A program made the position numbers and the translations under genes. Below the pieces are notes generated by a model. That model worked only from the letters and a program-made list of their open reading frames with translations. It had not been told where the DNA came from and searched no databases. Positions 17,433 through 25,596 of a stretch of DNA of 64,000 bases are shown one piece after another (position 1 is the first letter of the stretch; every line of letters starts with the position of its first letter). This DNA is from an uncultured Eubacterium sp. (GTDB taxonomy: Bacteria; Bacillota; Clostridia; Lachnospirales; Lachnospiraceae), in NCBI GenBank assembly GCA_910584065.1, contig CAJTZN010000010.1, positions 1-64,000 of the forward strand, read 5' to 3'.

Positions 17433-18403
17433 TATCCACCTCCCCCGCCATACCCATACAAATCATGCTGTACCTGATTGGAATAATCCAAATGCCCCTG
17501 CCCTCTTGCGTCATACAGAATACTTAGCATATAAGCTTTCTGGTAGCGTATCTCTGTTGTCTGCTTGTGGTACTGCTCTATGGCATACATGATATCCATG
17601 CACTGGAGTTTCAGAAGACGGGAACGCACAACCTCTGACGGCTTGTCCTCCCTGTTTACACGGATTGTCTTTTTCGTGGTATTGACAGCATCATACAGAA
17701 TATCCATTGCCATCTCTACATCCGCATCCGGTATCCCCATCACGATCAAGTCATTCGCCCGGTACAATTCTTTCAGATACTCCATCGGGTACTGCTCCAT
17801 CACTTCCTGCTGATAAGGATTTTGATTAGAATCTAAATGACAGGATTTACTTTCAGTATTTATCTGTAAGGTTTTATTATTGTTGCCCCCTTTTTCATTA
17901 CAACCATTATCATTGCTACCAAAACCATTGCTACCGTTACCATTACTACCAAAAAGGGGGTAATGGTAATTCTCTGTACCATTACTACCATTTTGGGGGC
18001 AATGGCTATTTTTTGCCTGCTCTGCTTTTTCTTTTTTCTTTTCTGCACGCCTTATATTGTCACTGGTAATCTCGCCATCCTTATTGTGGTACAGAGTATG
18101 GGGACCAGATTCCGGCTCATCCAACAATTCATACTCTGTATGCCATCTCCCACCATCTGCCATAATATGTACTTTCAGATAACCAGTATCTTTCAACTCC
18201 TGCCATGCACTATCAAAAGCCTTTCTGCCCTCTCTTGCCAGCCTCATAAAATCATCCTTTGTCCATTTTCTATCCGGCATCGTGATATGAGCCTGTATCA
18301 CTAAATACAATCCCTTTGCTTTTAAGGATATCTTATTGTCTCTGGTTATCTCATTCTGAACTACGGTAAAGCCTTTTTTACTTCGGAAGAAACCCTCTGC
18401 CAT
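17432..18403 (-). CDS. DUF6017-type replication initiator of the element
   Basis: The product is 323 residues. The N-terminal about 100 residues (FFRSKKGFTVVQNEITRDNKISLKAKGLYL and a KWTKDDFMRLAREGRKAFDSAWQELKDTGYL helix-turn-helix) form a winged-helix domain as in RepA_N/DnaD-like initiators. A Gly/Asn/Ser-rich low-complexity linker (about 135 to 185) joins it to a C-terminal DUF6017-like domain (about 200 to 310). ATG 18403 follows AGGTGAG and overlaps the ssb stop codon, so translation is probably coupled. With parA, parB and ssb it suggests that the element can replicate as a circular intermediate; that is inferred from family context. Confidence 0.82.
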   Translation of the reverse strand: MAEGFFRSKKGFTVVQNEITRDNKISLKAKGLYLVIQAHITMPDRKWTKDDFMRLAREGRKAFDSAWQELKDTGYLKVHIMADGGRWHTEYELLDEPESGPHTLYHNKDGEITSDNIRRAEKKKEKAEQAKNSHCPQNGSNGTENYHYPLFGSNGNGSNGFGSNDNGCNEKGGNNNKTLQINTESKSCHLDSNQNPYQQEVMEQYPMEYLKELYRANDLIVMGIPDADVEMAMDILYDAVNTTKKTIRVNREDKPSEVVRSRLLKLQCMDIMYAIEQYHKQTTEIRYQKAYMLSILYDARGQGHLDYSNQVQHDLYGYGGGGG

Positions 18404-18407
18404 GATC

Positions 18408-18809
18408 TCACCTGCCTCTGTTTGGCTGCCCTCCGGCAGACACAGGGGAACACTCCCCCGCATCCTCTGCCTGCCCTTTGTCTGTGGATTTTTTCTTTTC
18501 CCCGAACTCCACATCCTCCGTAATCACATCAAAGCCATAAATCTTTTCTCCCTGCTTGTTCGTGTAATTATTATTCTGCACCCTGCCAACCACAAGTACT
18601 CTGGAACCCTGATGAAAATACCGTTCCACAAACTCTGCCTGTCTGCCAAAGGAAGTACAATGGAAAAAATCGGTATCATTCTCTCCTTTTTGTTTCCGGT
18701 TTACCGCCAGATCAAACTTTGTCGTAACCGTCTCTGTGCCATCCTCTTTTCTCTTTCTGGTCGTTTTAGGGTTTCTTGTCATGTTGCCAAGCAATATAAT
18801 TTTATTCAT
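18408..18809 (-). CDS. ssb: Single-stranded DNA-binding protein
   Basis: This 133-residue OB-fold protein starts MNKIILLGNMTRNPKT and has the SSB pattern TKFDLAVNRKQKG ... DFFHCTSFGRQAEFVERYFHQGSRVLVVGRVQNNNYTNKQGEKIYGFDVITEDVEF. The acidic tail typical of chromosomal SSB is replaced by a Gly/Arg-ending tail, as is common in mobile-element SSBs. Its ATG overlaps the parB stop codon (ATGA), indicating coupled translation. It probably protects single strands during element transfer or replication. Confidence 0.93.
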   Translation of the reverse strand: MNKIILLGNMTRNPKTTRKRKEDGTETVTTKFDLAVNRKQKGENDTDFFHCTSFGRQAEFVERYFHQGSRVLVVGRVQNNNYTNKQGEKIYGFDVITEDVEFGEKKKSTDKGQAEDAGECSPVSAGGQPNRGR

Positions 18810-19729
18810 CCCTGCACCTGCCTTTCTTCATCGTTCATTCCCGATTCCCGCTTTTTCCATTCCTCCAGCAGCCGGAATATCACTTCTGTCATTTCCTGTT
18901 CAGAATACTCCGGGGCGAAATAGGATTCCAGCCTGTTCCTGCTGATTGCCAGTTTCTTCGAGGCATTCCCTTTCCCGGCAGATTGCAGATAATGTGTCAA
19001 TGTTTCCTCCGTCAGCTTACCATCCACACCAAGCTGCTTAACCGTAGCTGCCTGTGTTGTAGACAATTTGACTTTCAATGCCAATAAAACCTTGTGTACG
19101 ATTGCCTGATCTTCCTCATTCAATGCGGAGATGCTCACTCCCTGCACCAGCCCCAGTTGCTTATTATCCAACATCTGCAACAATTCAGCATTTAATCTTG
19201 CCAGCCAGATATAACGCTGCACCGCCTTATAATTCTCTCCGTTTTCCTCCCCTATACTTTTAAGACTATTCCCCGGCAATCCCTGATTTTTCATTGCCTC
19301 ATACTTCATCTTATAGGCTTTTGCTTTTTCACTGGGCAGAATGTCTTCTCTCTGAATATTAGAATCAACCATGATAACACAAGCCTCATCATCATTCAGC
19401 TCCCGCACAAACATCGGCATTGTTTTCAGACCGACAATCTCACAGATATGCCGTCTTGTATGTCCCGCAATAATCTCATATCCACCCTCCGGACGGGTTC
19501 TTGCAATTCCCGGCACCAGCACTCCATGCTGTCTGACACTTTCAATCATTTCCGCCAGTTCCCCATCCGGGCGAATCTTAAATGGGTGGTTCTTAAATTC
19601 ATGCAGCTCTGCTAACGGAATCTCCCTAATCTCCGAATCCCCTTCATGCACCTCCTCCGTAGTGCCTGCACCAAACAATTCATCAAATCGGTTCAGCTTA
19701 ATCTTCCCCGTAACATCTTTTCTACTCAT
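18806..19729 (-). CDS. parB: ParB-family partition protein
   Basis: The 307-residue product has the ParB N-terminal nuclease-like domain (IREIPLAELHEFKNHPFKIRPDGELAEMIESVRQHGVLVPGIARTRPEGGYEIIAGHTRRHICEIVGL). It carries the GHTRR motif, which is the CTP-binding region in other ParBs. A KorB/ParB-type helix-turn-helix follows (VDSNIQREDILPSEKAKAY through SLKSIGEENGENYKAVQRYIWL). ATG 19729, with GGGGG 8 nt upstream, overlaps the last 8 nt of parA. It should bind parS-like sites on the element and work with ParA; no certain parS site was identified. Confidence 0.93.
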   Translation of the reverse strand: MSRKDVTGKIKLNRFDELFGAGTTEEVHEGDSEIREIPLAELHEFKNHPFKIRPDGELAEMIESVRQHGVLVPGIARTRPEGGYEIIAGHTRRHICEIVGLKTMPMFVRELNDDEACVIMVDSNIQREDILPSEKAKAYKMKYEAMKNQGLPGNSLKSIGEENGENYKAVQRYIWLARLNAELLQMLDNKQLGLVQGVSISALNEEDQAIVHKVLLALKVKLSTTQAATVKQLGVDGKLTEETLTHYLQSAGKGNASKKLAISRNRLESYFAPEYSEQEMTEVIFRLLEEWKKRESGMNDEERQVQG

Positions 19730-20537
19730 TACCATCGCCCCCTTTGCTATCACAGTAGGCAGAGGCGATGACTTCTTCCGTCAAATCCTCGTAAGCCTTT
19801 GCAACCTTATGTTCCGGATAAAGTTGATAAATACTTACTCCCGCAGCAGAAGTTTCCGCTGCCCTTACGGAAAAAGGTATCATGGTATCAAAAATCCGCA
19901 GTGATTCTCCGTAATTCTCTTTGACAAGTTCGATAATCTCCCTTGCATAGACCGTCCGAGAATCCACCATAGAAATCAATATTCCCTCAAAATGGATATT
20001 TGGATTGATATGTTTCTTAACCCTGCTAATTGTCATAATCAACTGTTCCAGTCCCCTTACAGGAAGATAAGCAGCCTGCACCGGAATCAATACACTGTCC
20101 GATGCTGCAAAGGCATTGATGGTCAGCATTCCCAGACTTGGCATACAATCTATCAAAATATAATCGTAGGATTCCCGCATCTGGTCAATATATCGTTTCA
20201 TGATTGTTTCTCGGCTCATGGCATTGATAATAGATACCTCCATGCCGGATAATTCAATGTTACAGGGAAGTAAATCAATCCCCTCTGCATGGTGCAGTAT
20301 GCCCTCTGTCTGCCCCACTTCCCTGTCCTCCATAATTTTTTCCATTATGGAAGATAAAGTCACCTCCAACTGGTCTGTCTGATGAAAGCCGAGGCTTTCT
20401 GTCAGAGAGGATTGCGGATCGGCATCAATTACCAGAACCTTTTTCCCCTTTCTTGCCAGTCCGATTCCAAGATTTACTGTTGTGGTAGTCTTGGAAACAC
20501 CACCTTTTTGGTTTGCTATTGCTATCACTCTGCTCAT
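19722..20537 (-). CDS. parA: ParA-family partition ATPase
   Basis: The 271-residue ATPase has a deviant Walker A box KGGVSKTTT at residues 11 to 19, with Ser where chromosomal Soj/ParA usually has Gly. The DADPQ motif is near 38 to 42, and a DYILIDCMPSLG Walker B region lies around 130. GGAGG lies 9 nt before ATG 20537. It uses ATP-driven nucleoid binding to position DNA, with ParB as partner. It leads the parA-parB-ssb-replication set and is preceded by two small element genes in the same direction. Confidence 0.95.
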   Translation of the reverse strand: MSRVIAIANQKGGVSKTTTTVNLGIGLARKGKKVLVIDADPQSSLTESLGFHQTDQLEVTLSSIMEKIMEDREVGQTEGILHHAEGIDLLPCNIELSGMEVSIINAMSRETIMKRYIDQMRESYDYILIDCMPSLGMLTINAFAASDSVLIPVQAAYLPVRGLEQLIMTISRVKKHINPNIHFEGILISMVDSRTVYAREIIELVKENYGESLRIFDTMIPFSVRAAETSAAGVSIYQLYPEHKVAKAYEDLTEEVIASAYCDSKGGDGNE

Positions 20538-20565
20538 AATTCTGAACCTCCGTATTCTTTATATT

Positions 20566-20874
20566 TTATGAAACATCCATCGCCACAGGCTTTCCGTTAA
20601 TACTGTGATAATGGTATTTGCCATCCCAAAAATTAGAATATATTTCTTCTTCGTAGACAAAATCATCGGTTTCTTCATCAAATCGGCATCGGTTTATATG
20701 TATCCAAGCACCACAGGCTAATGATGATATTTTGTAACTTCCGCCTGTAATCCACTCCGAACCCCGATAAAAGGTATATTTACAATCTTTACATAATGGA
20801 AATTCCTCTTTAATCAATGATTTTGCTATTGCATACAGTTTCCTCTTTTTTAAGTATCTGACCATCCGAACCAC
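20566..20874 (-). CDS. Small hypothetical element protein
   Basis: The product is 102 residues and I do not recognise a family. It has a basic N-terminus (VRYLKKRKLYAIAKSLIKEE), a CKDC pair followed by aromatic strands (GSEWITGGSYKISSLACGAWIHINRC) and an acidic, aromatic C-terminal half. GTG 20874 follows AGGAAGG; ATG 20865 is the alternative start. It lies 28 nt upstream of parA in the same direction and is probably co-transcribed with the partition genes. Confidence 0.65.
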   Translation of the reverse strand: MVRMVRYLKKRKLYAIAKSLIKEEFPLCKDCKYTFYRGSEWITGGSYKISSLACGAWIHINRCRFDEETDDFVYEEEIYSNFWDGKYHYHSINGKPVAMDVS

Positions 20875-20882
20875 CTGCCTTC

Positions 20883-21095
20883 CTACGTTTTTACACCGCT
20901 TGCCACCCCTTTCCCATTCTGCTTTTCCTTTCGCCTCACGTTGACATACAGTCTGCGAAATCTGGCATCTCCGTCACATGACTTGAAAGTCGATATGTTC
21001 TCCACTTCATATCTGGAATCTCTCTCCATGCCTTTCAAGAACCAGCGGAGTTCCTTTTTGGTTCCCTGTAATCGGATTTTTAACACATATCTCAT
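20883..21095 (-). CDS. Small basic hypothetical protein, first gene of the partition operon
   Basis: The product is 70 residues with a pattern of alternating hydrophobic strands and basic helices (YVLKIRLQGTKKELRWFLKGMER ... FRRLYVNVRRKEK). It is similar in style to short conserved proteins that precede parA in Tn1549-type elements; I cannot name a family with certainty. An AGAAAGGGG ribosome binding site lies directly before ATG 21095. It ends 9 nt before the next gene. Confidence 0.65.
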   Translation of the reverse strand: MRYVLKIRLQGTKKELRWFLKGMERDSRYEVENISTFKSCDGDARFRRLYVNVRRKEKQNGKGVASGVKT

Positions 21096-21167
21096 CCCCT
21101 TTCTAATTTTTCAAGCAGTCATTTGCAATCCGCAATTCGTGTTACACACGCATTTACTTGTAGCGAA

Positions 21168-21225
21168 CGCAAAAAAGGAGCTAAACAATATTCCCTTTCG
21201 GGTTTACTGTTTAGCCCCTTTTGTA
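21168..21225 (-). terminator. Long hairpin with T-run at the element edge
   Basis: AAAAGGAGCTAAACA (21173-21187) pairs with TGTTTAGCCCCTTTT (21208-21222) with one mismatch, and an inner CCC/GGG pair closes the loop. On the minus strand it ends in six Ts, directly after the 35-codon ORF, and could terminate read-through from ppdK or act as an attenuator for the partition operon. Confidence 0.7.
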
Positions 21226-21227
21226 GA

Positions 21228-21335
21228 CTAAATATAAAGTTCAACTATTAAATCTTGATACTTATTACATTTTCGGTACTTTGGACTTTGTCTAAGGAAA
21301 TCCCTCTCATCGTCCACCGTTACTGTAATTGTCAT
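21228..21335 (-). CDS. Possible 35-residue ORF at the element boundary
   Basis: Between the ppdK stop (21356) and the hairpin there is a 35-codon frame starting MTITVTVDDERDFLRQ and ending DLIVELYI. Its composition looks like real protein: alternating strand, then charged helix, then a Tyr/Lys/Arg-rich section. No clear ribosome binding site precedes ATG 21335. It could be a short element gene, the tail of a former gene, or chance. Confidence 0.35.
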   Translation of the reverse strand: MTITVTVDDERDFLRQSPKYRKCNKYQDLIVELYI

Positions 21336-21355
21336 CAAGTGAATTGAATCTTCAA

Positions 21356-23989
21356 TTATTTCCCTCCATTGGCAATCGCCGCCTGTGCTGCCGCCAACCG
21401 TGCAATTGGTACACGGAACGGTGAACAGGATACATAATCCAAACCGATCTTATTACAGAACTCTACCGAAGACGGATCTCCGCCGTGCTCGCCGCAGATA
21501 CCACAGTGAAGCGCGCTGTTTTCCGGCTTGCCAAGCTTCAATGCTGTCTCCATCAGCTTGCCAACACCCGTCTGATCCAGTTTCGCAAATGGATCGTTCT
21601 CAAAGATCTTAGCGTCATAATAAGCATCCAGGAACTTGCCGGCGTCATCACGGGAGAATCCGAATGTCATCTGCGTCAGGTCGTTTGTACCGAAGCAGAA
21701 GAAGTCAGCTTCCTTCGCGATCTCATCCGCTGTCAGGGCAGCACGAGGAATCTCGATCATCGTACCAACCTCATACTGGAGGCTGCTGCCTGCTGCTGCG
21801 ATTTCCGCGTCTGCGGTCTCAACAACGAATTTCTTCACATATTTCAATTCCTTTACATCACCGATCAATGGAATCATGATCTCCGGTTTTACGGTCCAGT
21901 CTGCATGTGCCTTCTGAACGTTGATCGCTGCGCGGATGACAGCTTTTGTCTGCATTTTTGCAATTTCAGGATATGTCACGGCAAGACGGCATCCACGGTG
22001 TCCCATCATCGGGTTGAACTCATGCAGGGAAGCGATGAGCGCCTTGATGTCTTCTACCGATTTGCCCTGTGCGTCAGCCAGCTTCTTGATGTCAGCCTCT
22101 TCGGTTGGAACAAATTCATGCAGAGGCGGATCCAGGAAACGAATCGTAACCGGATTTCCTTCCAAAGCCTCGTAAAGCGCCTCGAAGTCACTCTGCTGAT
22201 ATGGGAGGATCTTGTCGAGAGCAGCTTCTCTCTCTTCTACCGTATCAGCACAGATCATCTCACGGAATGCAGCGATCCTGTCCTCTTCAAAGAACATGTG
22301 CTCCGTACGGCAAAGACCGATACCTTCAGCGCCAAGCTCGCGGGCTTTCTTTGCGTCAGCCGGCGTATCGGCATTTGTGCGGACTTTCATCGTGCGGTAC
22401 TTGTCTGCCCAGTCCATGATACGGCCGAACTCACCGGCGATCGTCGCATCTACGGTCGGGATGATGCCATCGTAAATATTTCCGGTAGAACCGTCGATGG
22501 AAATGGAATCTCCTTCGTGGAACTCTTTCCCGCCTAATGTAAATTTCTTGTTTTCCTCATCCATGTTAATGTCACCGCAGCCGGATACGCAGCATGTTCC
22601 CATACCACGGGCTACAACGGCTGCATGGCTCGTCATACCGCCGCGGACAGTCAGGATACCCTGAGAAGCCTTCATACCGGTAATGTCTTCCGGAGAAGTC
22701 TCAAGACGAACGAGAACGACTTTCTCGCCGCGGGCATTCCACTCTACCGCGTCTTCTGCTGTAAATACGATCTTACCGCAGGCTGCTCCCGGAGAAGCAC
22801 CGAGTGCTTTTGCCATCGGCGTCGCCTGTTTCAGGGCGGCAGCGTCGAACTGCGGATGGAGAAGCGTATCCAGGTTACGCGGATCGATCATGACAACCGC
22901 TTCTTCCTCTGTTCTCATTCCCTCGTCTACGAGGTCGCAGGCAATTTTAAGAGCCGCCTGTGCTGTTCTCTTTCCGTTACGTGTCTGGAGCATGTACAGT
23001 TTCTTGTTCTCAACTGTGAACTCCATATCCTGCATATCTCTGTAGTGGTTTTCCAGTGTGGAACAAACATCTTTGAACTGCGCGAATGCCTCTGGGAACT
23101 CCTGCTCCATCTGTGCGATCGGCATCGGTGTACGAACACCGGCAACCACGTCCTCGCCCTGCGCGTTCTTCAGGAACTCACCCATCAGCTTTCTCTCGCC
23201 GGTAGCCGGGTCACGGGTAAAGGCAACACCAGTACCGCAGTCATCGCCCATGTTACCAAATGCCATGGACTGAACGTTTACTGCTGTACCCCATGAATAC
23301 GGGATATCGTTATCACGACGGTATACGTTGGCACGAGGGTTGTCCCACGAACGGAATACGGCTTTGATCGCGCCCATCAGCTGCTCTTTCGGATCATCCG
23401 GGAAATCAGCGCCGATTTTCTCTTTGTACTCTGCCTTAAACTGGTTTGCCAGTTCTTTTAAGTCGTCAGCCGTCAGTTCCACATCCTGCTGTACACCGCG
23501 GTCAGCTTTCATCTTATCGATCAGTTCTTCGAAATATTTTTTTCCGACTTCCATTACGACATCGGAATACATCTGAATAAATCTTCTGTAGCAGTCCCAA
23601 GCCCAGCGCGGGTTGTTTGACTTCTCTGCAATAACTTCTACTACTGTCTCATTCAGTCCGAGGTTCAGAATCGTATCCATCATTCCCGGCATGGATGCAC
23701 GGGCACCGGAACGAACCGAAACGAGGAGCGGGTTCTCCTTGTCACCAAATTTTTTACCTGTAATCTCTTCCATCTTTACGATGTACTCGTTTATCTGACC
23801 CTGAATCTCATCATTGATCTCACGGCCGTCTTCATAGTACTGCGTACAAGCCTCTGTCGTGATCGTAAATCCCTGCGGTACCGGAAGACCGAGCGAGGTC
23901 ATCTCGGCAAGGTTCGCGCCTTTACCACCCAAAAGCTCACGCATGTTGGCATTTCCTTCACTGAATAAATAAACCCATTTGTTTGCCAT
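21356..23989 (-). CDS. ppdK: Pyruvate, phosphate dikinase
   Basis: This 877-residue enzyme interconverts pyruvate + ATP + Pi and PEP + AMP + PPi in the cytoplasm. The order is as in the family: an N-terminal ATP-grasp nucleotide domain (GGKGANLAEMTSLGLPVPQGFTI), a central phosphohistidine domain with GGMTSHAAVVARGMG carrying the catalytic His, and a C-terminal PEP/pyruvate TIM barrel with GLCRTEHMFFE and a HCGICGEHGGDPSS active-site Cys. Length fits bacterial PPDK. AGGAGG precedes ATG 23989. In clostridia it often serves as the PEP-pyruvate step together with PPi-dependent glycolysis. The conjugative element ends just downstream of this gene. Confidence 0.98.
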   Translation of the reverse strand: MANKWVYLFSEGNANMRELLGGKGANLAEMTSLGLPVPQGFTITTEACTQYYEDGREINDEIQGQINEYIVKMEEITGKKFGDKENPLLVSVRSGARASMPGMMDTILNLGLNETVVEVIAEKSNNPRWAWDCYRRFIQMYSDVVMEVGKKYFEELIDKMKADRGVQQDVELTADDLKELANQFKAEYKEKIGADFPDDPKEQLMGAIKAVFRSWDNPRANVYRRDNDIPYSWGTAVNVQSMAFGNMGDDCGTGVAFTRDPATGERKLMGEFLKNAQGEDVVAGVRTPMPIAQMEQEFPEAFAQFKDVCSTLENHYRDMQDMEFTVENKKLYMLQTRNGKRTAQAALKIACDLVDEGMRTEEEAVVMIDPRNLDTLLHPQFDAAALKQATPMAKALGASPGAACGKIVFTAEDAVEWNARGEKVVLVRLETSPEDITGMKASQGILTVRGGMTSHAAVVARGMGTCCVSGCGDINMDEENKKFTLGGKEFHEGDSISIDGSTGNIYDGIIPTVDATIAGEFGRIMDWADKYRTMKVRTNADTPADAKKARELGAEGIGLCRTEHMFFEEDRIAAFREMICADTVEEREAALDKILPYQQSDFEALYEALEGNPVTIRFLDPPLHEFVPTEEADIKKLADAQGKSVEDIKALIASLHEFNPMMGHRGCRLAVTYPEIAKMQTKAVIRAAINVQKAHADWTVKPEIMIPLIGDVKELKYVKKFVVETADAEIAAAGSSLQYEVGTMIEIPRAALTADEIAKEADFFCFGTNDLTQMTFGFSRDDAGKFLDAYYDAKIFENDPFAKLDQTGVGKLMETALKLGKPENSALHCGICGEHGGDPSSVEFCNKIGLDYVSCSPFRVPIARLAAAQAAIANGGK

Positions 23990-24166
23990 GTCTATAAATT
24001 CCTCCTATATAATATAGTATTGTGATTTTGACCTTCAAAATTGCATTTGAATGGTCGCTGTGAATATTATAACACAACCCATACCGAAAGATAAAGCACT
24101 TTTTTACCAAATAAACCTTTTTTTAGCGGTTTTCACAAAAATTGTCAGTATTCATTGTCTATTTTA

Positions 24167-25042
24167 TTATATTTTAAGTTCCAAAATAGGAAAAGTGCAT
24201 GTAATCTTTGCGGGTTCCCCATAGGCCTCGCGTATATCCATACTTGCGGAATGCCTTCTCAATGTCAAGATCTTCTTCATAGTCGGCGCGATCTTCTTAT
24301 GGACCGAAAAAGTCTTACTCTTTGTAATCTTTCTTCCCGACATGCCGTGGGCAAAATCCCACACCTTTACGCGGATCGTCGTCATATATTTTCCTGACTT
24401 GCGGTGATCATATTCTGTTTTTTTATTTTGGTAGATCCGCTTCCACCGATGCTCGTAACTTTCGTTTTCGTGTCCGTAGTAATCGGCGTACCGGCTGTAT
24501 GATGCGGTATTTCCCTCGATCGTCACACCTTTTTTTACTGCATATGCCAGAATCCCATAGTGATAGCACATGCCGTTTTTCACTTTGGGCACAGTCAGTT
24601 TTGTGTTCTTTTCACCGCGCAGCACCTTGTACTTTTTCAGCTTTCCTTTGCGCCATTCATTTTTCGTCTCCGAACGGTAAATGATGTATCCGTCCGCGCC
24701 CCTTCTACGCTGGAAAACGTAATATGAATCCCTTTTTCATCCGCGGCTGCTGTATGTAAAACCGGTGCTGCCAGTTTGGGGGCGTAACTCGGTGCCGGGC
24801 TCGCGCTCAAGGAAGGATATTCCGTCGGTTTGGGGCTTGTAGAGGGATTTCCGGTCGGTTTCGGCACCATCGTCGGTTCCGGCAGTTTTGTTGGTGCCGG
24901 TGTGATAGGCGCGGTTCTCTCCGTTGTTTCAGCTGGTTCTGGCTGTCCTCTCTTTTCTGCCGCTTTTGTTGGAATTTGAAATACCTGCTATAGTCAGGGC
25001 GGCAATAAGATACATGCAAATACATTTTTTCAATCGTTTCAT
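24167..25042 (-). pseudogene. Frameshifted secreted Pro/Thr-rich, fibronectin-III-like protein
   Basis: Three frames read in turn as one protein. ATG 25042, behind a GGAGAGG ribosome binding site, gives a signal peptide (MKRLKKCICMYLIAALTIAG). After a 1-nt shift near 24,980 the next frame gives a Pro/Thr-rich linker (KPTGNPSTSPKPTEYPSLS) and the start of a beta domain ending FSSVEGA. After a 2-nt CG duplication near 24,700 the third frame continues as DGYIIYRSETKNEW ... to KITCTFPILELKI. The VEGADGYIIYRS join is a typical Fn3-like pattern of secreted clostridial proteins. It is therefore a broken gene, unless the base calls are wrong. Confidence 0.75.
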
Positions 25043-25107
25043 CTTCCTCTCCATTCTGGAACGCTACATAATATGTAAATACTGAGACGTTTCCATCGCA
25101 AAATTGA

Positions 25108-25593
25108 TTATTTCCCACGCCTTCTGATCATAGACACATTCTCTTTTCTGTATCCCTGTAAATGTGAATCCATACTCCATATCATGATGCTGCCAACTGC
25201 GGGAGTTTCTTCTATGTAATGGTGATACGCATACACAATCGACATGTCGCCGATACCTATCTCCCTTGTAGCAAACTCCTCTATATTATCTGCTAAATAC
25301 AATAACTCTTCGTTCGTATTTTTTACTCCATACAACTGCCAGGGAGCTTCTCCATTCGCAGTCTTTCTTAGAAATTCTCCGAATCTCCCAGCTATTTCTC
25401 TGCGCTTATTCCCATTTGCTATATGCGCAATGTGATTGCCGGTTTCTATTATTGTTGCCGCTGGCATGATCAGAATATCTCCCGCTTCCAGAGTTCGTTT
25501 CCACTGCTCCTTCACCTTTTGAACATCCTCACACATATGGGGAACCTCTAACAGGTTTAACATCACAGAGGTATCAATAAATTTAACATTCAT
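25108..25593 (-). CDS. PIN-like nuclease paired with an ABC-type ATPase
   Basis: The 161-residue protein opens with VKFIDTSVMLNLLEVP, the first strand and Asp (D7) of a PIN fold. It has E50 in IIETGNHI, D116 in GIGDMSIVYAYHH and D142 in WSMDSHL, which together match the four-acid PIN active site for RNA cleavage. It starts 3 nt after the ATPase stop codon with a GGGGGTG ribosome binding site inside the ATPase end, so translation is probably coupled. It is not next to a VapB-type antitoxin. By analogy with other ATPase-nuclease pairs it may be an effector of phage defence; this is inference. Confidence 0.75.
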   Translation of the reverse strand: MNVKFIDTSVMLNLLEVPHMCEDVQKVKEQWKRTLEAGDILIMPAATIIETGNHIAHIANGNKRREIAGRFGEFLRKTANGEAPWQLYGVKNTNEELLYLADNIEEFATREIGIGDMSIVYAYHHYIEETPAVGSIMIWSMDSHLQGYRKENVSMIRRRGK

Positions 25594-25596
25594 AAA

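Larger units (their letters stand above)
1..21340. mobile_element. Part of a Tn1549-like integrative conjugative element
   Basis: The continuous minus-strand block from the small ORFs near 21,300 down to base 1 carries a plasmid-like replication/partition set (parA, parB, ssb, DUF6017 initiator), Maff2-, TrbL- and PrgI-like conjugation proteins, and the giant methylase-helicase typical of Tn1549-type elements. The right boundary is inferred to lie between the small-ORF operon and the ppdK stop codon at 21,356; an ATTGAA-TC-TTCAAT palindrome overlapping that stop is a possible but unproven att core. The left end, with integrase and relaxase expected, is outside the window. Confidence 0.85.

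Noticed and set aside
21485..22537. 350-codon plus-strand frame opposite ppdK
   Set aside because: Antisense shadow of a conserved gene, with no ribosome site and no recognisable domain.
24007..24038. Promoter TTGAAG-16-TATATT upstream of ppdK
   Set aside because: Transcription would start inside the Shine-Dalgarno sequence, so it cannot give a translatable message.
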